The position numbers were made by a program, and so were the translations under genes. The notes beneath the pieces are model-generated. The model had not been told where the DNA came from. It did not search any database and saw only the letters and a list, made by a program, of their open reading frames with translations. Shown here piece after piece: positions 27,325 to 35,159 of a DNA stretch of 64,000 nucleotides (its first letter is position 1; every line of letters starts with the position of its first letter). The stretch lies in contig NZ_JACHYB010000001.1 of the NCBI RefSeq assembly GCF_014192515.1, forward strand, positions 1,860,001 to 1,924,000. The letters run 5' to 3'. Source of the DNA: Microbacter margulisiae. Its GTDB lineage: Bacteria > Bacteroidota > Bacteroidia > Bacteroidales > Paludibacteraceae.

Positions 27325-27452
27325 CATAACAATGTATATACAAAATAGGCGAAATAGTAGTAAATTTAACGGTTTCAGCCCGCTTCAAAATCTTAACGGT
27401 TTGATAAGTTTGAAGCCCGCAATCGCCTACTTTGCATATACTTAACGTTATG
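27325..27452 (+). other. attC-like cassette boundary 2, intact doubly nested hairpin
   Basis: The outer arms pair over about 28-30 nt: CATAACAATGTATATAC..AGGCGA (27325-27352) with TCGCCTACTTTGCATATAC..GTTATG (27423-27452). The inner loop contains GCTTCAAA..TTTGAAGC (27382-27389 with about 27409-27416). The ends carry R''-like CATAAC and R'-like GTTATG. The total length of about 128 nt is within the known attC range. Cores deviate from the strict RYYYAAC/GTTRRRY consensus. Confidence 0.6.
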
Positions 27453-27478
27453 TTTAATTTTAAAAAATGAATCAAGTA

Positions 27479-27530
27479 TTGCAATCTCAGTAGAATTGTC
27501 TATCTTTGATACTATCAAATGATACTATCA
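27479..27530 (+). promoter_or_regulatory. fic promoter with tandem palindromic operators
   Basis: A TTG (27479-27481), a 19-nt spacer and TATCTTTG (27501-27508) fit the Bacteroidota promoter. TGATACTATCA, a perfect palindrome about its central base, occurs at 27507-27517 and 27520-27530, overlapping the -7 box and the expected start site. The fic start codon is 13 bases further on. Confidence 0.65.
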
Positions 27531-27543
27531 TAAATCAAAGAAC

Positions 27544-28503
27544 ATGAAACCACCGTATGAAATAACAAGTGAGATTTTAAAATTGACTTCCTCTATTTCA
27601 GAAAAGATAGGCGAAGTAAAATCTGCAAAACTAATTAAACCACCTACTGAATTACGAAAACGAAACAGAATAAAATCAATTCAATCATCACTTGAAATTG
27701 AAGGAAATACTCTTACAGTTGAGCAGATTACCGATTTGATTAATAACAAAAGAGTGCTTGCTCCTCCAAAAGACATTATTGAAGTAAAGAATGCTATCGA
27801 ACTTTATTCTAAGCTTAATGAATTTAATGCATATGAAATAGACTCTTTATGTCGTGCACATGGAATATTAATGAACACATTAATAGAAAATGCTGGACAA
27901 TTCCGAAAAACAGCAGTTGGAATTATGAAAGGAAATAATATCACACATGTAGCACCTTCAGGAGATATCGTTTTTCCTTTAATGAAAGATTTGTTTGATT
28001 ACCTAAAAAACGACAACGATATATTGCTAATAAAAAGTTGTGTATTTCATTATGAATTTGAATTTATTCACCCATTTATTGACGGAAATGGAAGAATGGG
28101 ACGATTATGGCAAACTATGATATTAAAAGACTATTCTCCAGTTTTTGAATACTTACCGATAGAATCACTTATTAAAGAACGCCAACAAGAATATTATGAT
28201 GTTCTTGGAAAATCAGATAATCAGGGGAAATCTACTGGTTTTATTGAATTCATGCTTAAAATTATCGATATTGCTTTAGAAGATTTATTGAAGACCCAAA
28301 ACCAAACATTAACTAGTATCGACAGAATAAGTATTTTTAAAAACTTTATTGGAAATGAATCATTTACAAGACAAGACTATTTAAGACATAATAAAGAAAT
28401 CTCAACTGCAACTGCCAGTAGAGATTTAAAGGAAGCCGTAAATAATGAAGTCATTGAAAAAACTGGAGAGAAACGTTTGACAAAGTATCGATATAAAAAC
28501 TAA
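27544..28503 (+). CDS. Fic-domain AMP-transferase (class II, N-terminal inhibitory motif)
   Basis: This 319-residue Fic protein has the complete active-site motif HPFIDGNGRMGR (about residues 176-187). Fic enzymes usually transfer AMP from ATP to target proteins. An N-terminal helix carries SLEIEGN (about 49-55), matching the (S/T)xxxE(G/N) inhibitory motif of class II Fic proteins, so the protein is probably self-inhibited. The C-terminal 60 residues (TRQDYLRHNKEISTATASRDLKEAV) look like a winged helix, suggesting DNA binding. Tandem palindromes over its promoter suggest autoregulation. It is a single-gene cassette between an intact attC-like site and a split one. Confidence 0.9.
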   Translation: MKPPYEITSEILKLTSSISEKIGEVKSAKLIKPPTELRKRNRIKSIQSSLEIEGNTLTVEQITDLINNKRVLAPPKDIIEVKNAIELYSKLNEFNAYEIDSLCRAHGILMNTLIENAGQFRKTAVGIMKGNNITHVAPSGDIVFPLMKDLFDYLKNDNDILLIKSCVFHYEFEFIHPFIDGNGRMGRLWQTMILKDYSPVFEYLPIESLIKERQQEYYDVLGKSDNQGKSTGFIEFMLKIIDIALEDLLKTQNQTLTSIDRISIFKNFIGNESFTRQDYLRHNKEISTATASRDLKEAVNNEVIEKTGEKRLTKYRYKN

Positions 28504-29222
28504 ACATAACACATAGACTTTCGTGCAGTCGGAACGACTCCCGATAAGATCGGGATCTACGACGCAGCATGAAAGGCAGGTTGAACTTAATTCCCGATAA
28601 GCAGGGACATCCACTAACGAGTGTAAAGAAGAGGAAGATAACTATGGGAAAAGCGGTGTGTTTTAGTGTTCCGCTTGAAGGAGAAAGAAAGACTACAAGA
28701 TAGATAAAAGTTTCACTGACGCAAGTGTTCCGATTGTTAGTTCAAGTCTAAGCGTAGCGGAGACTTGGACTGGAAATAGAATCAGTTTGTAACTGCATGG
28801 AAGTTGATAACCTCAATAGTTAGGGCACCGTAAAATAGTTGCGCCAAACAAGGGAGAGAACGAGAGGATTGTGGCATTACATGTATAAGCCCGGATTGGA
28901 CAGGAAACAAACAGCAGGTGATTATCTGTTCCATAGATATAGGGCGTTTAGTAGAGAACAACGCATGCGTTGTCTCTACAATAACCAAAAAACAACTGAA
29001 ATTAAAGATGAATGATCTAATCTGCTGAATCATTGATCTGATTAAATCGTAGTTCAGACAAAGGTGCGACAGTCAACGCTCCCGCAAATGGAACATCCCG
29101 TGCAACGGTGACCGCAAGTACGCATAGTCCCGATCGTTAGGGGCAAGGGCAAAAAAATGACAGTTGCGGGGATTAAATCGACTATTATCCGCATTATTTG
29201 CGTAGATTATTTTGTTATGCGG
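28504..29222. other. Structured non-coding insert inside attC-like boundary 3
   Basis: An ACATAACAC half-site follows the fic stop (28504-28512), and a TTTTGTTATGCGG half-site closes the region (29210-29222). Between them are about 690 bases without a credible ORF but rich in hairpins: CCCGA..TCGGG (28540-28554), CAAGTCT..AGACTTG (around 28743-28769), a near-perfect palindrome GTAGAGA..TCTCTAC (28951-28979) and TCCGCAT..ATGCGGA near the end. It could be a decayed group II intron or a chain of small repeats; I could not find a domain V. Confidence 0.4.
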
Positions 29223-29263
29223 AGAATAAACCCTATATTAGCCGCAAATTTAGCGGAGAATAA
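29219..29263 (+). repeat. GCGGAGAATAA direct repeat upstream of the second fic gene
   Basis: GCGGAGAATAA occurs at 29219-29229 and 29253-29263, the second copy ending two bases before the start codon and supplying its ribosome-binding site. The stem CCGC..GCGG (29242-29256) lies between. It may act on translation or as a short duplication at the cassette start. Confidence 0.4.
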
Positions 29264-29265
29264 CG

Positions 29266-30366
29266 ATGTATCTATACGAAAATAAAAATTGGCCGACTTT
29301 TGAGTGGAATAGTGACAAACTTTTACCATTACTTTCTCTTGTCCGTAACAAACAAGGCAGATTAATTGGAAAAATGGGGGCTTTGGGTTTTGAACTTCGA
29401 GACCAAGCGAATCTTGAAATCCTGACCCTGGAAATCATTAAATCGACTGAAATTGAAGGTGAAATATTAGATCCCGAACAGGTTCGATCTTCAATTGCCA
29501 GACGTTTAGGACTTGATGTCTCAGGATTGGTATATTCTGAAAGAAACGTGGATGGTGTTGTAGAAATGCTACTTGATGCGACAAGGAATTTCGACAAAGA
29601 ACTTGACAAAGACAGATTATTTTCATGGCATGCAGCATTATTTTCGGGTGGATACAATTTAATGTATAAAATAATCACAGGAAATTGGAGAGATGACTCT
29701 ACAGGTCCGATGCAAGTTATGTCTGGAGCATTAGGAAAAGAAAAGGTCCATTATCAGGCTCCACCGGCAAGTCAACTTGAAAATGAAATGCGAATCTTCT
29801 TCGATTGGTTTAATTTGGAACAAAATGTTGATTCGGTTCTAAAGGCTGCGATTGCACACTTGTGGTTTGTGACGCTTCACCCGTTTGAAGACGGAAACGG
29901 AAGAATTTCTCGCGCATTAAGCGATATGTTGCTTGCTCGTTCTGACGAACAATCGTACCGATTTTACAGCATGTCGACTCAAATACGGAAAGAGAGAAGT
30001 TCGTATTATGACATATTAGAGAAAACACAAAAAGGAAGTTTAGACATAACAAGCTGGCTCGAATGGTTCTTGAATTGTTTATTACATTCGATTGAAAGTT
30101 CGGAGAAACTACTTGAAAAAGTTATTTATAAACACGAATTCTGGCTACGAAACTCAAAAGTGACAATAAATGACAGACAGCGAAAAATACTAAACATGAT
30201 AATGAACGACTTCGAAGGAGTGCTAAATACGACAAAATGGGCAAAGATCGGAAAATGTTCACAAGACACAGCGTTACGTGACATTCAGGATTTAATAGGA
30301 AAAGGAATTCTGGCAAAAACTGAACAAGGGGGTCGAAGTACAAATTATGAATTGAAGACCAACTGA
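29266..30366 (+). CDS. Fic-domain protein with DUF4172-type N-terminus (class II)
   Basis: This 366-residue protein has the N-terminal domain often annotated DUF4172 (about 1-85: NWPTFEWNSDKLLPLLSLVR, GKMGALGFELRDQANLEIL), the inhibitory motif STEIEGE (about 60-66), and the intact Fic motif HPFEDGNGRISR (about 205-216). The C-terminal region (about 300-366; NDRQRKILNMIMNDFEG.., CSQDTALRDIQDLIGKGIL) is a winged-helix-like domain. It is predicted to AMPylate a cellular protein and to be self-inhibited. It differs from the upstream fic gene in its N-terminal domain, so the two are not a recent duplication. It is the last gene of the island, followed by an R''-like GCCTAAC at 30394-30400. Confidence 0.9.
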   Translation: MYLYENKNWPTFEWNSDKLLPLLSLVRNKQGRLIGKMGALGFELRDQANLEILTLEIIKSTEIEGEILDPEQVRSSIARRLGLDVSGLVYSERNVDGVVEMLLDATRNFDKELDKDRLFSWHAALFSGGYNLMYKIITGNWRDDSTGPMQVMSGALGKEKVHYQAPPASQLENEMRIFFDWFNLEQNVDSVLKAAIAHLWFVTLHPFEDGNGRISRALSDMLLARSDEQSYRFYSMSTQIRKERSSYYDILEKTQKGSLDITSWLEWFLNCLLHSIESSEKLLEKVIYKHEFWLRNSKVTINDRQRKILNMIMNDFEGVLNTTKWAKIGKCSQDTALRDIQDLIGKGILAKTEQGGRSTNYELKTN

Positions 30367-30393
30367 TTGAACAAAGTCCCAGCACTAACACAC

Positions 30394-30400
30394 GCCTAAC
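30394..30400 (+). other. R''-like half-site after the last cassette gene
   Basis: GCCTAAC matches the RYYYAAC consensus of integron attC left ends exactly and lies 28 bases after the second fic stop. No matching right arm was found before the ATPase gene, so the terminal site may be truncated. Confidence 0.3.
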
Positions 30401-30535
30401 GTCTATCCCAAAAAATGAAGAAATTGAGCTTGCCAACCGTAAAAACAAATGACCTAAGCACAAAGCCATAAGAATTGCTTTGGAGATAATGACAATGGCC
30501 CTGTATTTAAGTTTATAACCCATAATTTTGAATCA

Positions 30536-31345
30536 ATGTCTGCTTTGAACCACGACTCTTCCATCGAACTCTATACCGAAAACCTTACTATCGGGTATGC
30601 CCGTCACGGCCATCCGCTGATGGTGCAGGAACATCTGCAATTACAGTTGCGCAAAGGAGAACTAGTGTGTCTGGTGGGCCCAAACGGATGTGGAAAATCA
30701 ACATTACTCCATACATTGGCAGGACTCCAGAAGCCTCTTGCCGGCAGCATAATACTTCAAGATAAAGATCTATGTTCATATTCAACGCCAGAAAAGGCTA
30801 AACTTTTATCGCTCACACTGACTGATCGCGTAGAAGTAGACAAAATGAGCGTTTTCGACCTGGTATCCATGGGACGCTATCCTTATACCAACCGGTTTGG
30901 AAAGTTTTCGCCAGACGATATCACGACCATTGAACAGGCAATTGAACAAGTACATTTGTCGGAGAAAAAAAAATGGTCGCTTGACACACTTTCTGATGGT
31001 GAACGCCAGCGGGCCATGATAGCCAAAGTACTTGCCCAAGCCACTCCGGTACTTCTTTTTGATGAACCCACATCACATCTTGACCTAACCAACAGGGTTT
31101 CTACTTTACTTCTACTGAAAACAGTAGCCAAAGCGTTTCAGGTAGCTGTATTACTTTCGACCCATGAACTGGAAATGGCTATGCAACTGGCGGATCAGAT
31201 ATGGTTAATGAGTAACGAAAGCATGGCGGTGGGTGCTACTGAACAATTGATTGCCAACGGAAGCTTCCAGCATGTTTTTCAAAGTGATCTGTTTACCTTT
31301 GATGCCATGGCACGCCGCTTTATCATTCACAACGTTCCGGAATAA
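30536..31345 (+). CDS. FecE/HmuV-type ABC transporter ATP-binding protein
   Basis: This 269-residue ATPase energises import of iron-siderophore, haem or cobalamin. It has Walker A GPNGCGKST (about 55-63), the Q-loop region, the signature LSDGERQRAMIAKVLAQ, Walker B PVLLFDEPTSHLD and the H-loop STHELEMA. The signature starts LSDGE rather than LSGGQ, as in many FecE-family members. It has no permease beside it; the only candidate in the window is the FecCD-type gene at 20244-21239, same strand, across the mobile island. Whether the two are still co-expressed is doubtful. Confidence 0.92.
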   Translation: MSALNHDSSIELYTENLTIGYARHGHPLMVQEHLQLQLRKGELVCLVGPNGCGKSTLLHTLAGLQKPLAGSIILQDKDLCSYSTPEKAKLLSLTLTDRVEVDKMSVFDLVSMGRYPYTNRFGKFSPDDITTIEQAIEQVHLSEKKKWSLDTLSDGERQRAMIAKVLAQATPVLLFDEPTSHLDLTNRVSTLLLLKTVAKAFQVAVLLSTHELEMAMQLADQIWLMSNESMAVGATEQLIANGSFQHVFQSDLFTFDAMARRFIIHNVPE

Positions 31346-31413
31346 AACAATTTATTCGGAGGTTCCCATCAAACAGGGTAACAATAAGAGCCTAAACATG
31401 TTTTAAAATAACT

Positions 31414-31443
31414 GAGGCTGCTCAAAAAACGCTGAACAGCCTC
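31414..31443. terminator. Hairpin between convergent ATPase and hsp20 genes
   Basis: A 7-bp perfect stem, GAGGCTG with CAGCCTC, lies 68 bases after the ATPase stop and 33 bases from the hsp20 stop. T-tracts are weak on both sides, so a bidirectional terminator is likely but not certain. Confidence 0.5.
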
Positions 31444-31475
31444 TTCCAAATGGCAGGACAAATTATATGACCTGA

Positions 31476-31922
31476 TTATTGAATCTCTATCGCTTTAACT
31501 GGTTTAGTTTTAGCTTCATCCTTTTTAGGAATGTTCACCTTCAGGATACCCTCGTCATATCTGGCAGAAATCTTATCATCCTCTACCGTTTCGGGTAATG
31601 TAAATGAACGACTAAAAGACTGATAACTGAATTCGCGTCTGGTAAATTGCTGGTTCTCTTTTGTTTCTTTTTCCACCCTCTTCTCTGACGAAACAATCAG
31701 AACATTGTTATTGACTTCAATCTTGAAATCAGCCTTATCAAATCCTGGAGCGGCCAGTTCCACCTCAAAACAATCGGCTGTTTCTGCAATGTTAACAGCA
31801 GGTAAGGTAGTGTTTGTATCCGAAAAATTACGATTGTTCCAATCCAACCAGTCACGGTCGAAAAAGTCATTCAAAACATTCGGCCATACCGGAAAGTTTT
31901 CAGTTCTTCTTATCAGTGACAT
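31476..31922 (-). CDS. Small heat-shock protein, Hsp20/alpha-crystallin family
   Basis: This 148-residue chaperone binds unfolding proteins without ATP. The start at 31922 is set by a strong AGGAGGTAAC ribosome-binding site and by alignment with the neighbouring paralogue (MSLIRR versus MSLVRF). The alpha-crystallin domain spans about 45-140 (VNIAETADCFEVELAAPGFDKADFKIEV; FTRREFSYQSFSRSFTLPETVEDDKISARYDEGILKVNIPKK), and the C-terminal VKAIEIQ tail provides the I-x-I/V oligomerisation motif. It follows its paralogue on the same strand after 183 bases; the pair probably responds to heat or protein damage. Confidence 0.92.
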   Translation of the reverse strand: MSLIRRTENFPVWPNVLNDFFDRDWLDWNNRNFSDTNTTLPAVNIAETADCFEVELAAPGFDKADFKIEVNNNVLIVSSEKRVEKETKENQQFTRREFSYQSFSRSFTLPETVEDDKISARYDEGILKVNIPKKDEAKTKPVKAIEIQ

Positions 31923-32105
31923 AGTTACCTCCTTTTTTATTAATGATGTGTTGTGTGTTGTTGTATTTCTCTCTCTAATTACAAAGTTTCTGATACATAG
32001 TTGATTTTGCTGTATCATATTTGCATGGGAATAAGTGTTGCCACTTGTGCATCATGATTCCTTACTGTTAGCTTACAGGAAGACGTACAACAGGCATTAT
32101 TTATC

Positions 32106-32543
32106 TCATGCTATAGTTATCATACGAACCGGTTTTGGTTTAGCCTCTTCTTTTTTCGGTATCAACACCTTCAGAATTCCGTTTTCGTATTTGGCCTCAA
32201 TTTTTTCGCTGTCTGCCGTATTGGGCAACGTAAAGGAACGGCTGAAAGACTGATAGTTGAATTCTCTTCGGGTAAACTGTTTATCTTCTTTTGCTTCAGA
32301 TTCCCCTTGTTTATCTGACGAGATAGTCAGCAGGTTATGATTTAACTCAATATGAAAGTCGTTCTTCCCGAAACCAGGGGCAGCAACTTCCACTTCAAAC
32401 TCTTCGCTGCTTTCTTTAATGTTTACCGAAGGCAGTGTAGTGTTGGTTGTAGCATAATTACGATTTGCTCCCTCAAACCAATTGTTTGCAAAAAGAGTGT
32501 CGAACACTGATGGATAGCTGTTTGAAAATCTTACAAGTGACAT
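32106..32543 (-). CDS. Small heat-shock protein, Hsp20/alpha-crystallin family (paralogue)
   Basis: This 145-residue protein is closely similar to the gene downstream of it. Its alpha-crystallin domain lies at about 40-137 (VNIKESSEEFEVEVAAPGFGKNDFHIEL; FTRREFNYQSFSRSFTLPNTADSEKIEAKYENGILKVLIPKK), with a C-terminal VRMITIA tail. It has a GGAGGATTAA ribosome-binding site. The two copies share long identical core blocks but differ in the N-terminal arm, the part that usually sets oligomer form and client choice, which points to tandem duplication followed by specialisation. Confidence 0.92.
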   Translation of the reverse strand: MSLVRFSNSYPSVFDTLFANNWFEGANRNYATTNTTLPSVNIKESSEEFEVEVAAPGFGKNDFHIELNHNLLTISSDKQGESEAKEDKQFTRREFNYQSFSRSFTLPNTADSEKIEAKYENGILKVLIPKKEEAKPKPVRMITIA

Positions 32544-32947
32544 AATTTAATCCTCCATTATTTTTAGTTTGATCTATATTTGATTCTACACGTACCGGCT
32601 CTCAAATAAAATGCCAATACAACCAGATTAATCGTTAAAATATACTATATAATTAAATATCATATTCTTATACAAACAAACACCGTTTAACCCACAGTGA
32701 CATATTGACCTATAAATAAACTTACACATGCCATATTGTCATTAAAAAGAAAAATAATCATTGATTATCAGATACATTACAGACGGAAAGACAAAGGACA
32801 AAAGATTCTCAGAAAGACACCTTGTGCAACTGGCAAGTCATCTATTCATTTTTTTCATCCAGCCTTTGTATGAAAATCACTTATGGGGATAAAATTGTAA
32901 TTTTGCATCTATAAATGCCACGTTCCAGTTATTTTCAAGTTCACCAC
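32544..32947 (+). promoter_or_regulatory. Divergent intergenic region with -7 box for the nuclease-like gene
   Basis: These 400 AT-rich bases lie between the divergent hsp20 and nuclease-like genes. TAATTTTG (32898-32905) fits TAnnTTTG, 43 bases before the downstream start. No other structure was recognised. Confidence 0.4.
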
Positions 32948-34003
32948 ATGAAGTCATTTTTATTTGTCCTGATTTTTAGTGTAACCATAGGTGCCAACCT
33001 TCTTGCGCAACCATTCAACGACAAACAACGCTTCCGGGTGATGAGTTACAATGTTGAAAATTTCTTTGATTCGCAACGGGATTCAGTGGTAAAACCCACC
33101 GAATTCTCTCCTGTCGGCATTCGCAGATGGACCTATTCACGCTATCTTGCAAAACGGAATAACATTGCCAAAGTAATCGCGGCACTGGGAGGATGGACTC
33201 CCCCTGCCCTCGTGGCTTTGTGTGAAATAGAAAACCAGCAGATACTCGAAAATTTAACGCTACATTCACCACTTCGTAATCTTCATTACCGGATCATCCA
33301 TTTCGAATCGCCCGATCCAAGAGGGATTGATGTGGCATTGCTATACCAGCCAAAATTATTCAAACCATTACATGAAGAGCCTTTGCGGATTCGTTTCCCG
33401 GATAGTCCCCACCACCACACAAGGGACATTCTCTACGTCACCGGCACAACACAAGGAAATGACACACTCCATATCTTTGTCAATCATTTTCCTTCCCGTT
33501 ACGGAGGAGAATTGGAATCCGAAAACAGCCGGCTTTTTGTAGCTTCGATATTAAGGCACAAAACAGATTCATTATTCAATGCAAACCCCCAATCCAACAT
33601 CATTATTTTAGGCGATTTCAACGACTATCCCGACAACCGGAGCATAGCGTATGTGTTGAATGCCCTGCCTGAAACATGTTCCATCAGGCCGCACCAACTA
33701 TACAACCTTTTTTATACAACACATACCACAAAAAAAACCGGTTCTTATAAACATGACGGCGAATGGGGTGTACTCGACCAGATCATCGTTTCATCCCACT
33801 TATTGCAGGACACTTCCGGCATTCACACAACAGTTTCATCAGGGAAAGTATTTGCACCCCTTTTTTTACTCGAAAATGAAACAAAAGGATTTGGAGAAAA
33901 GCCTTTTCGTACGTATATTGGCATGAAATATCACGGTGGATTTAGTGACCACCTACCTGTATTTGTTGATTTTCAGGATGGTAACCATAACACACCGCTG
34001 TAA
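32948..34003 (+). CDS. Secreted endonuclease/exonuclease/phosphatase-family protein
   Basis: The product is 351 residues, with the start taken at the internal ATG because MKSFLFVLIFSVTIGANLLAQ is a signal peptide. The EEP fold is complete at its metal and catalytic sites: MSYNVENFFD near the N-terminus, LCEIEN, the FVNHFPSR strand, GDFNDYPDN, and the terminal SDHLPV histidine. Family members cleave phosphodiester or phosphate-ester bonds in DNA, RNA, lipids or inositol phosphates; with a signal peptide, a periplasmic or secreted nuclease is likely. It may be co-transcribed with the metallo-hydrolase 68 bases downstream. Confidence 0.88.
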   Translation: MKSFLFVLIFSVTIGANLLAQPFNDKQRFRVMSYNVENFFDSQRDSVVKPTEFSPVGIRRWTYSRYLAKRNNIAKVIAALGGWTPPALVALCEIENQQILENLTLHSPLRNLHYRIIHFESPDPRGIDVALLYQPKLFKPLHEEPLRIRFPDSPHHHTRDILYVTGTTQGNDTLHIFVNHFPSRYGGELESENSRLFVASILRHKTDSLFNANPQSNIIILGDFNDYPDNRSIAYVLNALPETCSIRPHQLYNLFYTTHTTKKTGSYKHDGEWGVLDQIIVSSHLLQDTSGIHTTVSSGKVFAPLFLLENETKGFGEKPFRTYIGMKYHGGFSDHLPVFVDFQDGNHNTPL

Positions 34004-34070
34004 TTTTAGAACATAGCTAAAAACGACGCATTGCAAACAAAGACAGACAAGTACACTTTAAAATGATGAG

Positions 34071-34781
34071 ATGAAACCTCTATTTACTTTGCTAATTTCT
34101 CTAATTTCCATTACAACTATGGCACAAATACGAACAGACACTTATACAACACCGATGGGAGAACTGAAGATTGCTTATATCATCCACGCCTCGGTTATGT
34201 TGCAAATTGATGGCAAAACCCTTTATACAGATCCATTTACCAATAACAATCAAGTCGATTTTTCAAAATTTCCAAAAGCCGATTTGTTACTTATCACGCA
34301 CGAACATTCTGACCATCTCGATATACAGGCGTACAACAAAATAATCACGCCGAAAACCCACGTAATTACCACGCAGACTGTAGCCAAAATAGCATTCCCT
34401 CATGCAGAAGTACTTGCAAATGGGCAATCTACACATTGGGAAGGAATTGAAATTACGGCAGTCCCGGCATATAACATGGAACACAAACGCCCTGACGGGC
34501 AATTGTTCCATCCCAAAGGTGTGGGGAACGGATATATTCTTGCTTTCGGGACATTCCGCGTTTACATTGCCGGTGACACTGAGAACATTCCGGAAATGAG
34601 TCATTTGGGGAAAATTGACATTGCATTTTTGCCCAAAAACCTGCCTTATACCATGAGTGACGAACAGTTTATTGAAGCTGCGAAACGCATACATCCCAAA
34701 TATCTCTATCCATATCATTATTTCTCGGTCGATCGGGCAGCTTTGCTTAAAGCCCTACCACAAGACATCATTTTAAAATAA
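34071..34781 (+). CDS. Secreted metal-dependent hydrolase, metallo-beta-lactamase fold (UPF0173-like)
   Basis: This 236-residue protein has a signal peptide (MKPLFTLLISLISITTMAQ) and a compact metallo-beta-lactamase fold. The zinc-binding motif is THEHSDHLD (about residues 80-88), followed by GDTE with the bridging aspartate near 166 and a final histidine in YPYHYF near 217. It resembles the UPF0173/UlaG-like group rather than antibiotic-degrading beta-lactamases: it lacks the B1/B2 active-site pattern, and the fold is short. The substrate is unknown. It sits between the nuclease-like gene and a small membrane protein on the same strand. Confidence 0.85.
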   Translation: MKPLFTLLISLISITTMAQIRTDTYTTPMGELKIAYIIHASVMLQIDGKTLYTDPFTNNNQVDFSKFPKADLLLITHEHSDHLDIQAYNKIITPKTHVITTQTVAKIAFPHAEVLANGQSTHWEGIEITAVPAYNMEHKRPDGQLFHPKGVGNGYILAFGTFRVYIAGDTENIPEMSHLGKIDIAFLPKNLPYTMSDEQFIEAAKRIHPKYLYPYHYFSVDRAALLKALPQDIILK

Positions 34782-34805
34782 CTTATACAATATAAACTCT
34801 TGCTT

Positions 34806-35108
34806 ATGAATTTAGACGGAGCCATTATAGGATTTATCTCATTTGTTATTATTGGATTATTTCATCCACTGGTTATAAAAGCCGAATATTATTGGGGGCA
34901 AAAGAGCCGGTGGGCGTTTCTGATTGTAGGCATCCTTACCATTGGAGCTTCATTATGGGCACATCAAACATTGTTAAGCGCCATTTTAGGCGTATTTGGA
35001 TTTTCATGCCTATGGAGCATAAAGGAAATCAAGGAACAGGAACAACGGGTAAAAGACGGACGTTTCCCTCAAAATCCAAAACGAATGAAACAAGCAGAAA
35101 ATCAGTGA
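34806..35108 (+). CDS. DUF4491 family membrane protein
   Basis: This 100-residue inner-membrane protein has three hydrophobic segments (about 6-24, 36-52 and 57-72) and a charged C-terminal tail (EIKEQEQRVKDGRFPQNPKR). The GLFHPLVIKAEYYWG and LWSIKEIKEQEQRV stretches are characteristic of DUF4491, a family I know mainly from Bacteroidales and other gut anaerobes. The ATG at 34806 is preferred over the TTG two codons before. It follows the metallo-hydrolase by 24 bases. Function unknown. Confidence 0.8.
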   Translation: MNLDGAIIGFISFVIIGLFHPLVIKAEYYWGQKSRWAFLIVGILTIGASLWAHQTLLSAILGVFGFSCLWSIKEIKEQEQRVKDGRFPQNPKRMKQAENQ

Positions 35109-35159
35109 TTAAAAACAAGATTGAACCCCGTATCGTAACTAACACCCCAAATAACCCGG

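Noticed and set aside
27325..27452. Reading the hairpin as a transcription terminator or CRISPR repeat
   Set aside because: No T-tract follows and there is no repeated spacer array; the core ends and placement fit an attC-like site better.
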